Origin: Candidatus Hadersleviella danica | GTDB taxonomy: Bacteria > Chloroflexota > Anaerolineae > Promineifilales > Promineifilaceae | Assembly: GCA_016711405.1 (NCBI GenBank) | Contig: JADJSZ010000036.1 | Coordinates: forward strand, 9,103 to 73,102 | Direction of reading: 5' to 3' | DNA: 64,000 nucleotides | In this document: piece after piece, positions 52,663-61,391 of the stretch | How the letters are laid out: the number at the start of each line of letters is the position of its first letter | Numbering within the stretch: position 1 is the first letter of the stretch | Notes under the pieces: generated by a model | The model's database searches: none | The model's input: only the letters and a program-made list of their open reading frames with translations | What the model was told of the DNA's origin: nothing | Translations under genes and position numbers: made by a program

Positions 52663-54276
52663 CCGTTCCAACAATAAATTGGAGATGCCGACGCGGAGGG
52701 GGATATCGCCGTGCCATTCGATGGGGGTGTTGGCAGGCAGGCGTTGGTCGCCCAAATAGGTGCCGTTGGTACTGCCCAAATCGGTGACAAGGATGCTGTT
52801 GCCCATGCGTTCGATGCGGCAGTGGCGTTTGGAGACGCGGGTGTTGTTCAGCACCATGTCACAGCCGGGGATACGGCCGATAATAACTGGTGCTTCGTGC
52901 AGAGCCACCCGAGCGGGTAAGCCATCTACACAAGCGAGGGTATACCGCCCCTGAATGATGGTATCACCCGCATCAACGGGCAAGGGCATATCCTTATCAC
53001 TTTGGCGTTGGAGCTGAATGGAGAGCTTGAACGCCCCCAAATTCACATCGGATTGGCGTTCCCACACGCGCTCGACTTGGGGGACAAGGCGGGTGGTGTC
53101 TAAAAATGTGCCGTTGGTGCTGTTCAGGTCGCGAATATAGACGGTCTCGCCACGCAGGGCGATGGCGCAATGTTGTTTAGAGACATACCGCTCGGGGCCA
53201 TCCAAAATAATGTCGCTCCCTTGCTGACGGCCGACGATGAGTTCACGGCCGTTGAGTGGCAGAGGGTATATTTTTTCAATTTGCCCTTTATAGGTAACCA
53301 ACACGCAAAGCTGTTCGGGGGGTGCAGAGGGGGTTTTCTCTTCCGTTTCGACCAGCGGGGCGGTGGGGGGCTGGATTTCGCTGGCCAGCCGTTCGGCCAA
53401 TTGGGAGGTGTGGATGCTGGGCGTGATTTGGGGGAGGAACGGCCGCAATTTTTCGGCCACCTCCAGCATGGTGGCAGGGCGGCCGTCGAGGTCGGGAGCC
53501 ATCATCTGACGCACCAGCAAGTTGAGCTTCATGGGCAAGGTGGGCACATGGGCGCGAGGCGGGGTGAAATTACCCGTGCCATGAAACTTGATGGCATCGA
53601 AGAGGTTGCGGATGGGATACGGCCGTTTGCCTGTCAACGCCTCATAAAGCATGACCCCCAGCGCATAAATATCGGTCCGTTTATCTACCTCTTGTCCCTT
53701 GCATTGCTCGGGCGACATATAGGCGGGTGTGCCAAGGCTCAATCCCTCTTGGGTATGGGCCAGCGCCCCATTGCCCATCTTTACCAGCCCAAAATCTGTC
53801 ACCATCGCCCGAATGGGGTAGGCGGCCTCGGCACTGTTTTCGGTGATGAGGATGTTGTCGGGCTTGAGGTCGCGGTGGAGCAACCCTTCTTGATGAGCGT
53901 AGGCCAACACATCCGCGATTTGGATGAAGATGTTAATGACTTCTTCGAGGGGCATCCCGTTGGGATTTTCAACGATGAGTTGGCGCAGGCTCACCCCCTC
54001 GATGAAGTCCATCATAATGTAGTAGCTGTTGGCAATGCGGCCGAAGTTGAGCACTTTGACGACATTGGCGTGGTCTAAATGGGAGGCGGTACGCGCCTCT
54101 TGCAGGAAACGCTCGTAGGAATCGGGTTGGTCTACCCATTCGGGGCGCATGATTTTGACGGCCGCATACCGCTCTAACTCGGCGTGCCATGCGCGATACA
54201 CCACACCCATCCCCCCTCGGCCGACGATTTCTTGTAATTCAAAATTGTTGATGACTTGACCAATAAATTCGTCCAT
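52660..54276 (-). CDS. Serine/threonine protein kinase with two FHA domains
   Basis: The 538-residue cytosolic kinase has the glycine loop IVGRGGMGVVYRAWH, Lys in YAAVKIM, catalytic HRDLKPDNIL, DFGLVKM and the activation loop GTPAYMSPEQ. After the kinase (about residues 12-290) two FHA domains follow (RELIVGRQQGSDIIL ... NSTNGTFL; PVIIGRIPGCDMVL ... GSTNGTYLGDQ). FHA domains read phosphothreonine, so the kinase may recruit its own product. No membrane segment. The AI-2E-type permease precedes it on the same strand. Confidence 0.93.
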   Translation of the reverse strand: MDEFIGQVINNFELQEIVGRGGMGVVYRAWHAELERYAAVKIMRPEWVDQPDSYERFLQEARTASHLDHANVVKVLNFGRIANSYYIMMDFIEGVSLRQLIVENPNGMPLEEVINIFIQIADVLAYAHQEGLLHRDLKPDNILITENSAEAAYPIRAMVTDFGLVKMGNGALAHTQEGLSLGTPAYMSPEQCKGQEVDKRTDIYALGVMLYEALTGKRPYPIRNLFDAIKFHGTGNFTPPRAHVPTLPMKLNLLVRQMMAPDLDGRPATMLEVAEKLRPFLPQITPSIHTSQLAERLASEIQPPTAPLVETEEKTPSAPPEQLCVLVTYKGQIEKIYPLPLNGRELIVGRQQGSDIILDGPERYVSKQHCAIALRGETVYIRDLNSTNGTFLDTTRLVPQVERVWERQSDVNLGAFKLSIQLQRQSDKDMPLPVDAGDTIIQGRYTLACVDGLPARVALHEAPVIIGRIPGCDMVLNNTRVSKRHCRIERMGNSILVTDLGSTNGTYLGDQRLPANTPIEWHGDIPLRVGISNLLLER

Positions 54277-54330
54277 AGCAAGGAGAGGGGGATTGCGGAA
54301 TGTGGAATGGGGAAGGCGAAATGGGTGGGA

Positions 54331-55527
54331 TTAGGGATTTGTCTGCGCTTCTTCCTCTTCCAATTCCAAGAGATGGTTGTTGAGCCGTGGCGGGGTGGGG
54401 GGAGAGTCGGCCGTATCCTCGTATTGTACCATCTCCACGGCCGCTTGCATGTGATGGTCGCTCCACGGGTCTAGCCCAAAAATGCGAGCGCGGAAGTAAT
54501 AGCCCAAAATACTCAGTGTGCCAATGGTGGGGATGATGACGAGGGCGACGAGGATACCCCCAATGGCCAGCGCCCCCATGACCGCCACAAAAACCACGCC
54601 GGGGTGCATTTTCAGGCTGTGCCCCATGATGCGCGGCCGTAACCAAATGTTTTCGATGGTTTGGATGGCCGTAAAAATGGCCAAGAGGAGCATAGCAAAC
54701 CAGAAATTAGAGAGGTTAATGTAGTCGGGTGGCCCTTGGAACCATGCCACGGCCGTGGCAATGGCCATGGCCACGGCTGGCCCAGCCGAGGGGATAATAT
54801 CGAGCAAGCCCGCGAGGAGGCCAAGAGCCACGGCCGTGCTGGATAAGCCCACGGCCGCCGAACCCAAGCCGCTCAAAATCCCAATGATAAACATGAGGAT
54901 AATTTGACCCCACAAATACGCTTGCCATGTCTCCTTAATTTGTCCATACAGCCGTCGCGCATCGCTCCGATAGGGCGTAGGAGCCAAATCAATCAGCCAC
55001 TCGCGCAAGCGGTGCCAATCGAGCAACAAATAAAAGGTGGAGACCAAAATAATCAGAATCCAGACCAAATTTTGGCTTGTGGCCTGTAAAAAGCGGAAAA
55101 TTTGGTCGGTACTGAGGGAGGAGCCAAAGAGTGTTTCTAGATCTTCCCCAAATTGGTCAAAATCTATCTCCAAATCAAAATTGTCCGCTTGTTGATTCAA
55201 GGAGAGGATGAGTTCATCCTGTACGATTTGGAGTTCGGCCGTTAACCCTTGCGCCTGCTCCACGGCCACAGGGGCAAATGTAACTGTCAACACGGCCAGT
55301 GTGCCAATGATGAGAATGTAGACGAGGGCAACAACCCATTGGCGGGGTAATTTCGAGAACCTATTGACATAGGATACCATCGGGTTTAAGACAAAGGCAA
55401 GCAAGCCCGCGATGACCAGCGGGGCAATTAGCTCTTGAATGAGCCACATGAACCAGAGGAATCCTCCGAGCATGAGAAAAAAGACGATGTATCTTGTGGT
55501 GCGACTCCACATTTCTGACGGTTTCAT
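54331..55527 (-). CDS. AI-2E transporter/PerM-family permease
   Basis: The 398-residue integral membrane protein has about eight hydrophobic segments and the family signature (LLAGLLDIIPSAGPAVAMAI; TIQTIENIWLRPRIMGHSLK variant). The N-terminal MKPSEMWSRTTRYIVFFLM and the amphipathic region of residues 90-140 are typical. Exporter substrate is unknown. The C-terminus ends in a Glu-rich tail (LELEEEEAQTNP). Confidence 0.9.
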   Translation of the reverse strand: MKPSEMWSRTTRYIVFFLMLGGFLWFMWLIQELIAPLVIAGLLAFVLNPMVSYVNRFSKLPRQWVVALVYILIIGTLAVLTVTFAPVAVEQAQGLTAELQIVQDELILSLNQQADNFDLEIDFDQFGEDLETLFGSSLSTDQIFRFLQATSQNLVWILIILVSTFYLLLDWHRLREWLIDLAPTPYRSDARRLYGQIKETWQAYLWGQIILMFIIGILSGLGSAAVGLSSTAVALGLLAGLLDIIPSAGPAVAMAIATAVAWFQGPPDYINLSNFWFAMLLLAIFTAIQTIENIWLRPRIMGHSLKMHPGVVFVAVMGALAIGGILVALVIIPTIGTLSILGYYFRARIFGLDPWSDHHMQAAVEMVQYEDTADSPPTPPRLNNHLLELEEEEAQTNP

Positions 55528-55529
55528 AA

Positions 55530-55615
55530 AGAGTGGTTAGTGGTTAGTGGTGGTTAGTGATTAGTGGCTGACTAGTGGCTGACTAGCTGACTAGCTGACT
55601 AGCTGACAGACTAAA
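55530..55615. repeat. Word array GTGGTTAGTGGTTAGTG / GACTAGCTGACTAGC
   Basis: GTGGTTAGTGGTTAGTGGTG and TAGTGGCTGACTAGTGGCTG are followed by GACTAGCTGACTAGCTGACT. It lies between the divergent permease and lipoprotein genes. Confidence 0.75.
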
Positions 55616-55733
55616 TTATACACGGCTTAACGGCCGCTTGATGCTAACCGTATGCGTGTTGCCTGTTTTACAGGTTACAATACGAATTGCAATCACAATT
55701 TGCTCTCAAAAAATATCCCCGTTGGAGGTTGGT

Positions 55734-57455
55734 ATGTTTTCTAAACAGATGACTCCCCGCACGGCCGTTGCCTTTGCTCTTGCTCTACTCCTCATGGTCA
55801 GTTTGGCCTGTAGCTGGCGGCCGTGGGCGACCACGGCCGAGCCAACCGTCGCCCCACCCCCGCTGATTGGGCTAACGCCCGGCGCGGGGCAAACAGGCAC
55901 ACCCATTGGCCAAATAGTGGGCGAAGGCACAGCCACCAGTACGGCCACGCCTGCGTTGGCGGCCACTTTGCCCACTGCCCCACAACTCGTCACCCTGCAA
56001 GACATGAATGTGCGCCAAGGCCCCAGCACCCAATACCCCATCGTGGCCTATCTGCCCCAAGAGCAAATCGCCCTGATTGTGGGGCAAAACCCCGAAGGGA
56101 CATGGTGGAAAATCGCCTGCCCAACGGGGGCAACGGCCGCCGAATGTTGGGTGTCGGGCGGGGCGCAATTTACCACGGCCAGCAACGTGGCGGGTGTGCC
56201 CGTGGCGGCCGTGCCCCCCACGCCCACGCCTGCGCCCACCAACACCCCCGCCCCCGAACCAACCACACCGCCTGTGGTCGCCAGCAACCCTGCCCTGTTC
56301 TATATTGCCAATGGCAATTTGTGGCAAATGCCCCTGCAAGTGAGTGGTGGAAATGTCAGTAAAACGGCCGACCCCCAACAACTGACCAATTTGGGCAATG
56401 TCATCGCCTTTGAATTGGCTCCCGACGGCCGCCGCCTGTGGCTGATTAGCGGCTCGGAAAGCAACCAAGCGTTGAGCATCCTCAATCTCGAGAACAGCCA
56501 ACTGCAAACGGTGGCCAGCACGGCCGCTTTGCCCGCTCCTCCCGCCGAATCTGGCGATGTGCTACGCATTTTTGGCCAAGTGAGTTGGTTCCCCAACAGC
56601 CAACGCCTCGCCTTTACCAGCCAAATCATCGCCCGCGAAGGGCCGGGGGTGGGGGCGCTGAATGATTGGTGGACGGTGGATGTAAATGGCGCGGCCATCC
56701 AAATTTTGGCTCCGGGCCAAGCGGGGGCTAATTTTGCCATCGCCCCAGCGGGCAACCCTGTGCTGTTTGCCAGCGACAAAGAAATCCTGATGGTTAACGC
56801 CGATGGCTCAGCACGGCGCAACCTCATCACCTTTGAGTTTGTCATCACCTACAGCGAATATACCTATGCGCCCGAATTGCACTGGGCGGCCGATGGCCAG
56901 CAAGCATGGGTGGCCATCCCCAGCCCCGACCCACTCGACGCAAGTGCCTATGCGCAAATTTGGCACATATCCGCCGATGGGAGCACGGTTCCTTTCGGCC
57001 GTTTATTGGGCAACACCCTGTTTAACCCAGTCCGTTGGTCGGCCGATGGGGCGCGATTGGCCTATGTGCGCCAAATCATTGCCCCCAGCAACCCGCCCGT
57101 ACAACTGGTGGTCGCCCAAGGCACGGGTGATGGGCAAACAGATTACGGCAATTCGGTGGCGGGGAGCATTCAGTTTTTGGGCTGGAACCCCACCAGCGAT
57201 CGCTTCGCCTACAATGGCATTGACAGCACAGGCAGGCAAACCCCCTATTTGGGCACACCCGGCGGCGCGTTCGCCTCGCTCCCCTTCGAGCCAGCCGCCT
57301 ATCTGAACAATTTGCTGTGGCTGGATGGCACGCATTATGTGGCCATTGTGCAACAGGCAGGTAGCACGACGATTTACGGCGGCAACGAAACAGGAGCCGT
57401 CACCCCGCTGGTCAGCTTGCCCACCCTGCTGGGGCAAACGGCCGTGCGGCGGTAA
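55734..57455 (+). CDS. Lipoprotein with SH3b domain and TolB-like propeller
   Basis: The signal peptide ends in a lipobox (LLLMVSLACSW). A Pro/Thr-rich linker is followed by a bacterial SH3 domain (LVTLQDMNVRQGPSTQYPIV; WWKIACPTGATAAECWVSG, about residues 83-145). A second Pro/Thr linker (PPTPTPAPTNTPAPEPT) leads to a propeller with blades such as FYIANGNLWQMPLQ, LAPDGRRLWLISG, FPNSQRLAFTS and HWAADGQQAWVAI. The 573-residue surface protein probably binds wall or polymer; the ligand is unknown. Confidence 0.8.
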   Translation: MFSKQMTPRTAVAFALALLLMVSLACSWRPWATTAEPTVAPPPLIGLTPGAGQTGTPIGQIVGEGTATSTATPALAATLPTAPQLVTLQDMNVRQGPSTQYPIVAYLPQEQIALIVGQNPEGTWWKIACPTGATAAECWVSGGAQFTTASNVAGVPVAAVPPTPTPAPTNTPAPEPTTPPVVASNPALFYIANGNLWQMPLQVSGGNVSKTADPQQLTNLGNVIAFELAPDGRRLWLISGSESNQALSILNLENSQLQTVASTAALPAPPAESGDVLRIFGQVSWFPNSQRLAFTSQIIAREGPGVGALNDWWTVDVNGAAIQILAPGQAGANFAIAPAGNPVLFASDKEILMVNADGSARRNLITFEFVITYSEYTYAPELHWAADGQQAWVAIPSPDPLDASAYAQIWHISADGSTVPFGRLLGNTLFNPVRWSADGARLAYVRQIIAPSNPPVQLVVAQGTGDGQTDYGNSVAGSIQFLGWNPTSDRFAYNGIDSTGRQTPYLGTPGGAFASLPFEPAAYLNNLLWLDGTHYVAIVQQAGSTTIYGGNETGAVTPLVSLPTLLGQTAVRR

Positions 57456-57462
57456 GCAAACA

Positions 57463-57575
57463 GGTTTATTTGTATATTGGTCTATTGGTATATTGGTGGC
57501 CAATGCACGACTACACTAATAGACTAATAGACTAATAGACCAATAAACCATTAGACCAGTACACCACTAAACAAT
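57463..57575. repeat. Inverted word array GTATATTGGTCTATTGG / AATAGACTAATAGACC
   Basis: GTATATTGGTCTATTGGTAT faces CTAATAGACTAATAGACTAA and CCATTAGACCAGTACACC. Related to 6731 and 8956. It separates the SH3b lipoprotein from the glycosylase. Confidence 0.75.
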
Positions 57576-57596
57576 TCTTCACCCTTTGGAGTACCC

Positions 57597-58211
57597 ATGA
57601 CCATTCCTCCCTTCGCCACGCTGGATGAGTTGGTGGCGCATATGCAACAGATGACCGATGACCCGCTTTACCCAGCGGGCACAAAGATGGTGATTTATCG
57701 GGGCAACCCTTCTGCCAAGCTGATGGTGGTGGGGGAGGCTCCGGGCACAGATGAAAATCGGGTGGGCAAGCCGTTTGTCGGCCGTTCGGGGCAGTTGTTG
57801 GACCAGATTTTGGCGGCCGTGGAATTTAATTCGGAGCAGGATGTGTTTATTACCAACGCCGTTTTTCGCCTGCCGCCGGGCGATGATGGCAAGCCGCTCC
57901 GCAAACCGACCACGGCCGAGATTGATTTTTATCGCCCCTACCTCATGGAAATTATCCGTCTGATTGACCCCAAGGTGATGATTTTGACGGGAGCCGTTTC
58001 CATGCAAGCGGTGTTGGGCGAGACCAAGTTGGGCATTACCAAAATGCGCGGCCAGTGGCGGCAGGTAGACGGCCGTTGGGTCATGCCCATCTTCCACCCC
58101 GCCTATCTCCTGCGCAACCCCGCCCGCACCCCCGATTCGCCCAAAGCACTCACATGGGCCGATATTCGCCAAGTGCGGGAGAAGTATGATGCCGTAAGCC
58201 ATAAGCCGTAA
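57597..58211 (+). CDS. Family-4-like uracil-DNA glycosylase without Fe-S cysteines
   Basis: The 204-residue protein has VVGEAPGTDENRVGKPFVGR, SGQLLDQIL, ITNAVFRLPPGDDGKPLRKP, LTGAVSMQAVLG and the C-terminal HPAYLLRNPAR, matching the family-4 uracil-DNA glycosylase/SPO1-related fold that removes uracil from DNA. It contains no cysteine at all, so the 4Fe-4S cluster of the classic family 4 is absent. Its final DAVSHKP is encoded by the adjacent GTAAGCC word array. Confidence 0.85.
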   Translation: MTIPPFATLDELVAHMQQMTDDPLYPAGTKMVIYRGNPSAKLMVVGEAPGTDENRVGKPFVGRSGQLLDQILAAVEFNSEQDVFITNAVFRLPPGDDGKPLRKPTTAEIDFYRPYLMEIIRLIDPKVMILTGAVSMQAVLGETKLGITKMRGQWRQVDGRWVMPIFHPAYLLRNPARTPDSPKALTWADIRQVREKYDAVSHKP

Positions 58212-58258
58212 GCCATAGGCTAGTAGCTTACGGCTTAGAGCTTATGGCTTACGGCTAT
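58193..58258. repeat. Inverted word array GCCGTAAGCCATAAGCC
   Basis: GCCGTAAGCCATAAGCCGTA faces AGCTTACGGCTTAGAGCTTA and GGCTTACGGC. It overlaps the glycosylase stop. The same words are at 28610 and 62797. Confidence 0.85.
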
Positions 58259-58272
58259 CACAGGAGGTTGAG

Positions 58273-58632
58273 ATGCAAGATTTTCGGGATTTACAGGTTT
58301 GGCAGAAGGCTCATTTGTTGGTGTTGGATGTTTATGTATTGTGTCAGCAATTGCCTGATGCCGAACGTTATGGATTAACCAGCCAGTTGCGGCGCGCGGC
58401 CGTTTCTATTCCCGCCAATATCGCCGAAGGACGAGGGCGACATACTGATAAGGATTTTGCCCATTTCTTGCAAATCGCCCTTGGTTCTGCTTTCGAGGTC
58501 GAGTATTACATCCAACTTGCTTTCGATTTGAACTACATTGAAGCCCAAACCCACCAAACCTTAACCGAGGCCGTCAATGAAGTTAAAAAGTTACTCATTC
58601 GTTTTCTAACTACTTTGACAATGTTACATTAG
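58273..58632 (+). CDS. Four-helix-bundle (23S rRNA intervening-sequence-type) protein, C-terminus altered by an IS
   Basis: The 119-residue protein matches the S23/four-helix-bundle family: MQDFRDLQVWQKAHLLVLDV, LRRAAVSIPANIAEGRGR and AFEVEYYIQLAFDL. The molecular role is unknown. The IS element at 58614 enters four codons before the present end: removing it restores FLTTLRR and a TAA, whereas the present end is FLTTLTMLH. The change is small and the protein may still fold. Ribosome site AGGAGG precedes the ATG. Confidence 0.85.
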   Translation: MQDFRDLQVWQKAHLLVLDVYVLCQQLPDAERYGLTSQLRRAAVSIPANIAEGRGRHTDKDFAHFLQIALGSAFEVEYYIQLAFDLNYIEAQTHQTLTEAVNEVKKLLIRFLTTLTMLH

Positions 58633-59713
58633 GCTCGTACAGTGGCATTTGAGGAAAATAAAAGCATGAACATCATCGAAATTGAACCCCAAAAACGATT
58701 TAGCTGACCGCTGGGGATTGCCAGTGTCGGCCATTCTGGAGTTGCCAACTCGCCTACAGATTTTTTGTCAGAGGTTTAAAGACGGTTTCGAACCAAAACT
58801 CGAGATACAGGCCACTATGTGTTCCCTTATCTAAGCGGGTTACTGCGTCTCAACAACGACAAAACGATGACCAACATTGCGCGTGGAAGCGGAGATTCCC
58901 AGCCAAAACATGCAACAATTTCTGAGCGATTCTCCTTGGAGCGAACAAACCCAATTGTTCAGGTGCAAGACGAGATTAGCGCACGACCTGAATTCCAAAA
59001 GGGAAGCGTGTTGATCATTGATGAATCGGCCGATAAAAGTGGCCAGCACAAAGCAGGAAGTAGCAGGCAACACAATGGCAACTTAGGCAAAATTGAACAA
59101 AGTCAGGTAGGTGTCTTTGCGGGTTTAATCAATAATATTACCACTGTTGGATTGATGGTCAATTGTATTTGCCAGAAGCATGGTTTAGCGAAAAGTTTGC
59201 CCAAGCACGTCAAAAAGTTGGTTTACCCGAACAAGTTGTCTTCCAAACCAAAATTCAAATCGCCGCAGAACTGATTAAAAATGCTCATCGTCAAGGTGTG
59301 CCTTTTGAGGCGGTTGATTTTGATACCCTTTATGGGCGGAATAGTTGGCTGAGAGACGAGTTGGACAAAGAACAAATTGAGTACTATGGCGATGTCCCCA
59401 GTAATTCCACAGTTTTCTTAGAACGCCCTTGATCCATTGGCCTGTGACGAAGAAAGGTGTGAGAGCCAAGAACCACGAGTCATTGGACTTTCCTATCAGG
59501 TTCAACAATTAGTCTACAAAGTTGAACGGTGGCACACTACCATCCGTCCCAATGAACGGGGTCATTTAATTGCTGATTTTGCTCGTTTCGAGGTTTGGAC
59601 AGTTCGTGAAGATGGGTCATTGCGTGAAGAATGGTTGTTGATTCGGCGTGAACACGAAAAAGAGGACTATACCTACACCTTATCGAATGCCCCAACGGAT
59701 TGTCCCTTGGAGG

Positions 59714-60945
59714 CAGGGCAATCGCATACTAACCCGATAAGACTTTGAGCAGGTAATCATTATTCCATGCGGCCTTGAGCCGCTTAGCTTTGATACTCCC
59801 TTTGCCACTATTGTCCTGCTTGAGCAAATTAAAGGCCATATGCCTCAAAACAGCCAAGTTTTGGGGAGCATGTCCCTGACGAACACGACAATCATCTTCG
59901 CGAAAGGCGACATCAAGCACCCAGTGCAACTTATTCTCAATGCCCCAATGACTCCGTTTGGCCTGCAAAATTCGCTGGGCATCATTCGGTAAGCTCGAGA
60001 CAAAGTAGCTCGTTTCTCGACTGATGTGGCCATCCAACTGGCGTTCGGATTGGATCATGACAATGGTAGACAACTTAGCCCAATCACGATGAGTGCGTAG
60101 AAAAACAAGGCTCTCTTCTCCAGAAATAGCCCAACAACGTCGTTTTTCAATGCGCCCATGACCCCCATTAATGGTCTGATGATAGGTATGGGTCACTTTG
60201 GCAAAACCATTCTGGTGCGATAAGTCAAAAAAGAGCACCATATCATCGTACAAATTCCCTTGGTTTTGTTTGACCGCCAGTAGATAGTCACCACCTTGGT
60301 CAGTGATTTGACGAGCAATTTCAGTTTGACACCCCATGGCATCTATAGTCACAATACAACCCGCAATGTCGAGTAAGTTCAACAAAGTGGGGATGGCGGT
60401 GATTTCGTTTGATTTATCGGTGACTTTGACCTGACCTAAGATTAATTCATTGCCATCTGCCCATGCCGACACCATGTAAATGGCCGCTTTTCCCAAGGCT
60501 TTGTCGTAAGAATGGCGCAGATTTTTGCCATCTAGGGCGATGACTTGACCTTTGGTAACCTCAAAGACCGCTTGAACCCACGACATAAAACAGGCTTGAA
60601 ATTGCTCTGGGTTCAGCCGCGCAAATACCCGTCCAAAAGTGTCATGGGATGGAATGCCTTTGCTCAAGTCTAGAAATTGGCTTAGCCAAGCTCGTTTGTT
60701 GTGACCAAAGGACTCGATATCTGTCCATGATTCTGCACCAGCAATGATGGCACATAAGGCAATCGTCAAGATGTTGATAAGGGGGTGGTCATTTAAGAAG
60801 GTATGCCGTGGGTCTTCAAGAGAGGCAAAGTGTGTGCTAATGGTTGGAATTTGGTGGGGGGCAGGTGTAGACATATTCGTTCTCCAGTTTTTGGGAAAGA
60901 TAGGTCATCCTGTTTGTTTTGCAAAATTTAGTATGCGATTGCCCA
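59714..60945. mobile_element. ISAs1-family insertion sequence inside the IS701-like element
   Basis: Terminal repeats GGGCAATCGCATACTAA (59716-59732) and TTAGTATGCGATTGCCC (60928-60944) enclose one intact transposase. CCCTTGGAGG is duplicated on both sides (59704-59713 and 60946-60955), a 10-bp target duplication typical of ISAs1. Confidence 0.9.
59729..60874 (-). CDS. ISAs1-family transposase (intact)
   Basis: The 381-residue DDE transposase has the N-terminal DDE_Tnp_1-associated segment (SLEDPRHTFLNDHPLINILT), catalytic positions in VIALDGKNLRHSYD, VTIDAMGCQTEIARQITDQG and the C-terminal RSHWGIENKLHWVLDVAFRE. It appears uninterrupted, so the element may still be mobile. Confidence 0.92.
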   Translation of the reverse strand: MSTPAPHQIPTISTHFASLEDPRHTFLNDHPLINILTIALCAIIAGAESWTDIESFGHNKRAWLSQFLDLSKGIPSHDTFGRVFARLNPEQFQACFMSWVQAVFEVTKGQVIALDGKNLRHSYDKALGKAAIYMVSAWADGNELILGQVKVTDKSNEITAIPTLLNLLDIAGCIVTIDAMGCQTEIARQITDQGGDYLLAVKQNQGNLYDDMVLFFDLSHQNGFAKVTHTYHQTINGGHGRIEKRRCWAISGEESLVFLRTHRDWAKLSTIVMIQSERQLDGHISRETSYFVSSLPNDAQRILQAKRSHWGIENKLHWVLDVAFREDDCRVRQGHAPQNLAVLRHMAFNLLKQDNSGKGSIKAKRLKAAWNNDYLLKVLSG

Positions 60946-61391
60946 CCCTTGGAGGTGATGGCCGGGCGAAAGTGCCAGAGGTATTTCATCGAACGCTCTA
61001 ATCAAGACTCTAAATCGGAGATTGGTTGGGCTGATTTCCGAGGTATCAAATATCGTGGTTGGCTTCACCATTTGGCCTTCACCATTATGGCTAGTTGGTT
61101 TGTTCTCGAGACGAAGCTGGACTGGGAGCAACAATTTTCGAGAGACCCAACTCTTATTGAAGTCTATGAGACTGATGTCTTACCCAAGTTATCCGTCGCC
61201 AATGTCCGTACCCTGCTTCAGGCGGCTATGCCTCTTCGGCAGCTGTCGCCTGAACAAGCTTCATTGAGCTAGTGATTGAACACTTGGATAACAGGACAAA
61301 ATCACGCAAAGTCTTCGTCTCAAAACGCGATTCAGACGATAAATGTAACATTGTCAAACTACTTTGCGCCGTTAAAAAAAAGCCGTAAGCC

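Larger units (their letters stand above)
58660..61272 (+). pseudogene. IS701-like DDE transposase, broken and split by another IS
   Basis: Pieces of a DDE transposase can be read in shifting frames before and after the nested element: LSDSPWSEQTQ, a DEW-type segment SVLIIDESADKSGQHKAGSS followed by RQHNGNLGKIEQSQVGVFAG, then EERCESQEPRVIGLSYQVQQ. After the nested IS come FIERSNQDSKSEIGWADFRG and WLHHLAFTIMASWFVLETKL. These fit the IS701/IS4-like family. Several stops and shifts plus the insertion make it inactive. Confidence 0.75.
58614..61358. mobile_element. IS701-like insertion sequence carrying a nested ISAs1 element
   Basis: The ends carry inverted repeats TTTGACAATGTTACATT (58614-58630) and AATGTAACATTGTCAAA (61342-61358). 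CTAC on both sides (58610-58613 and 61359-61362) is a 4-bp target duplication, as in the IS701 family. Without the nested element and its duplication the IS is about 1.5 kb. The DNA has almost no CGGCCG and different codon use from the host genes. Confidence 0.75.
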
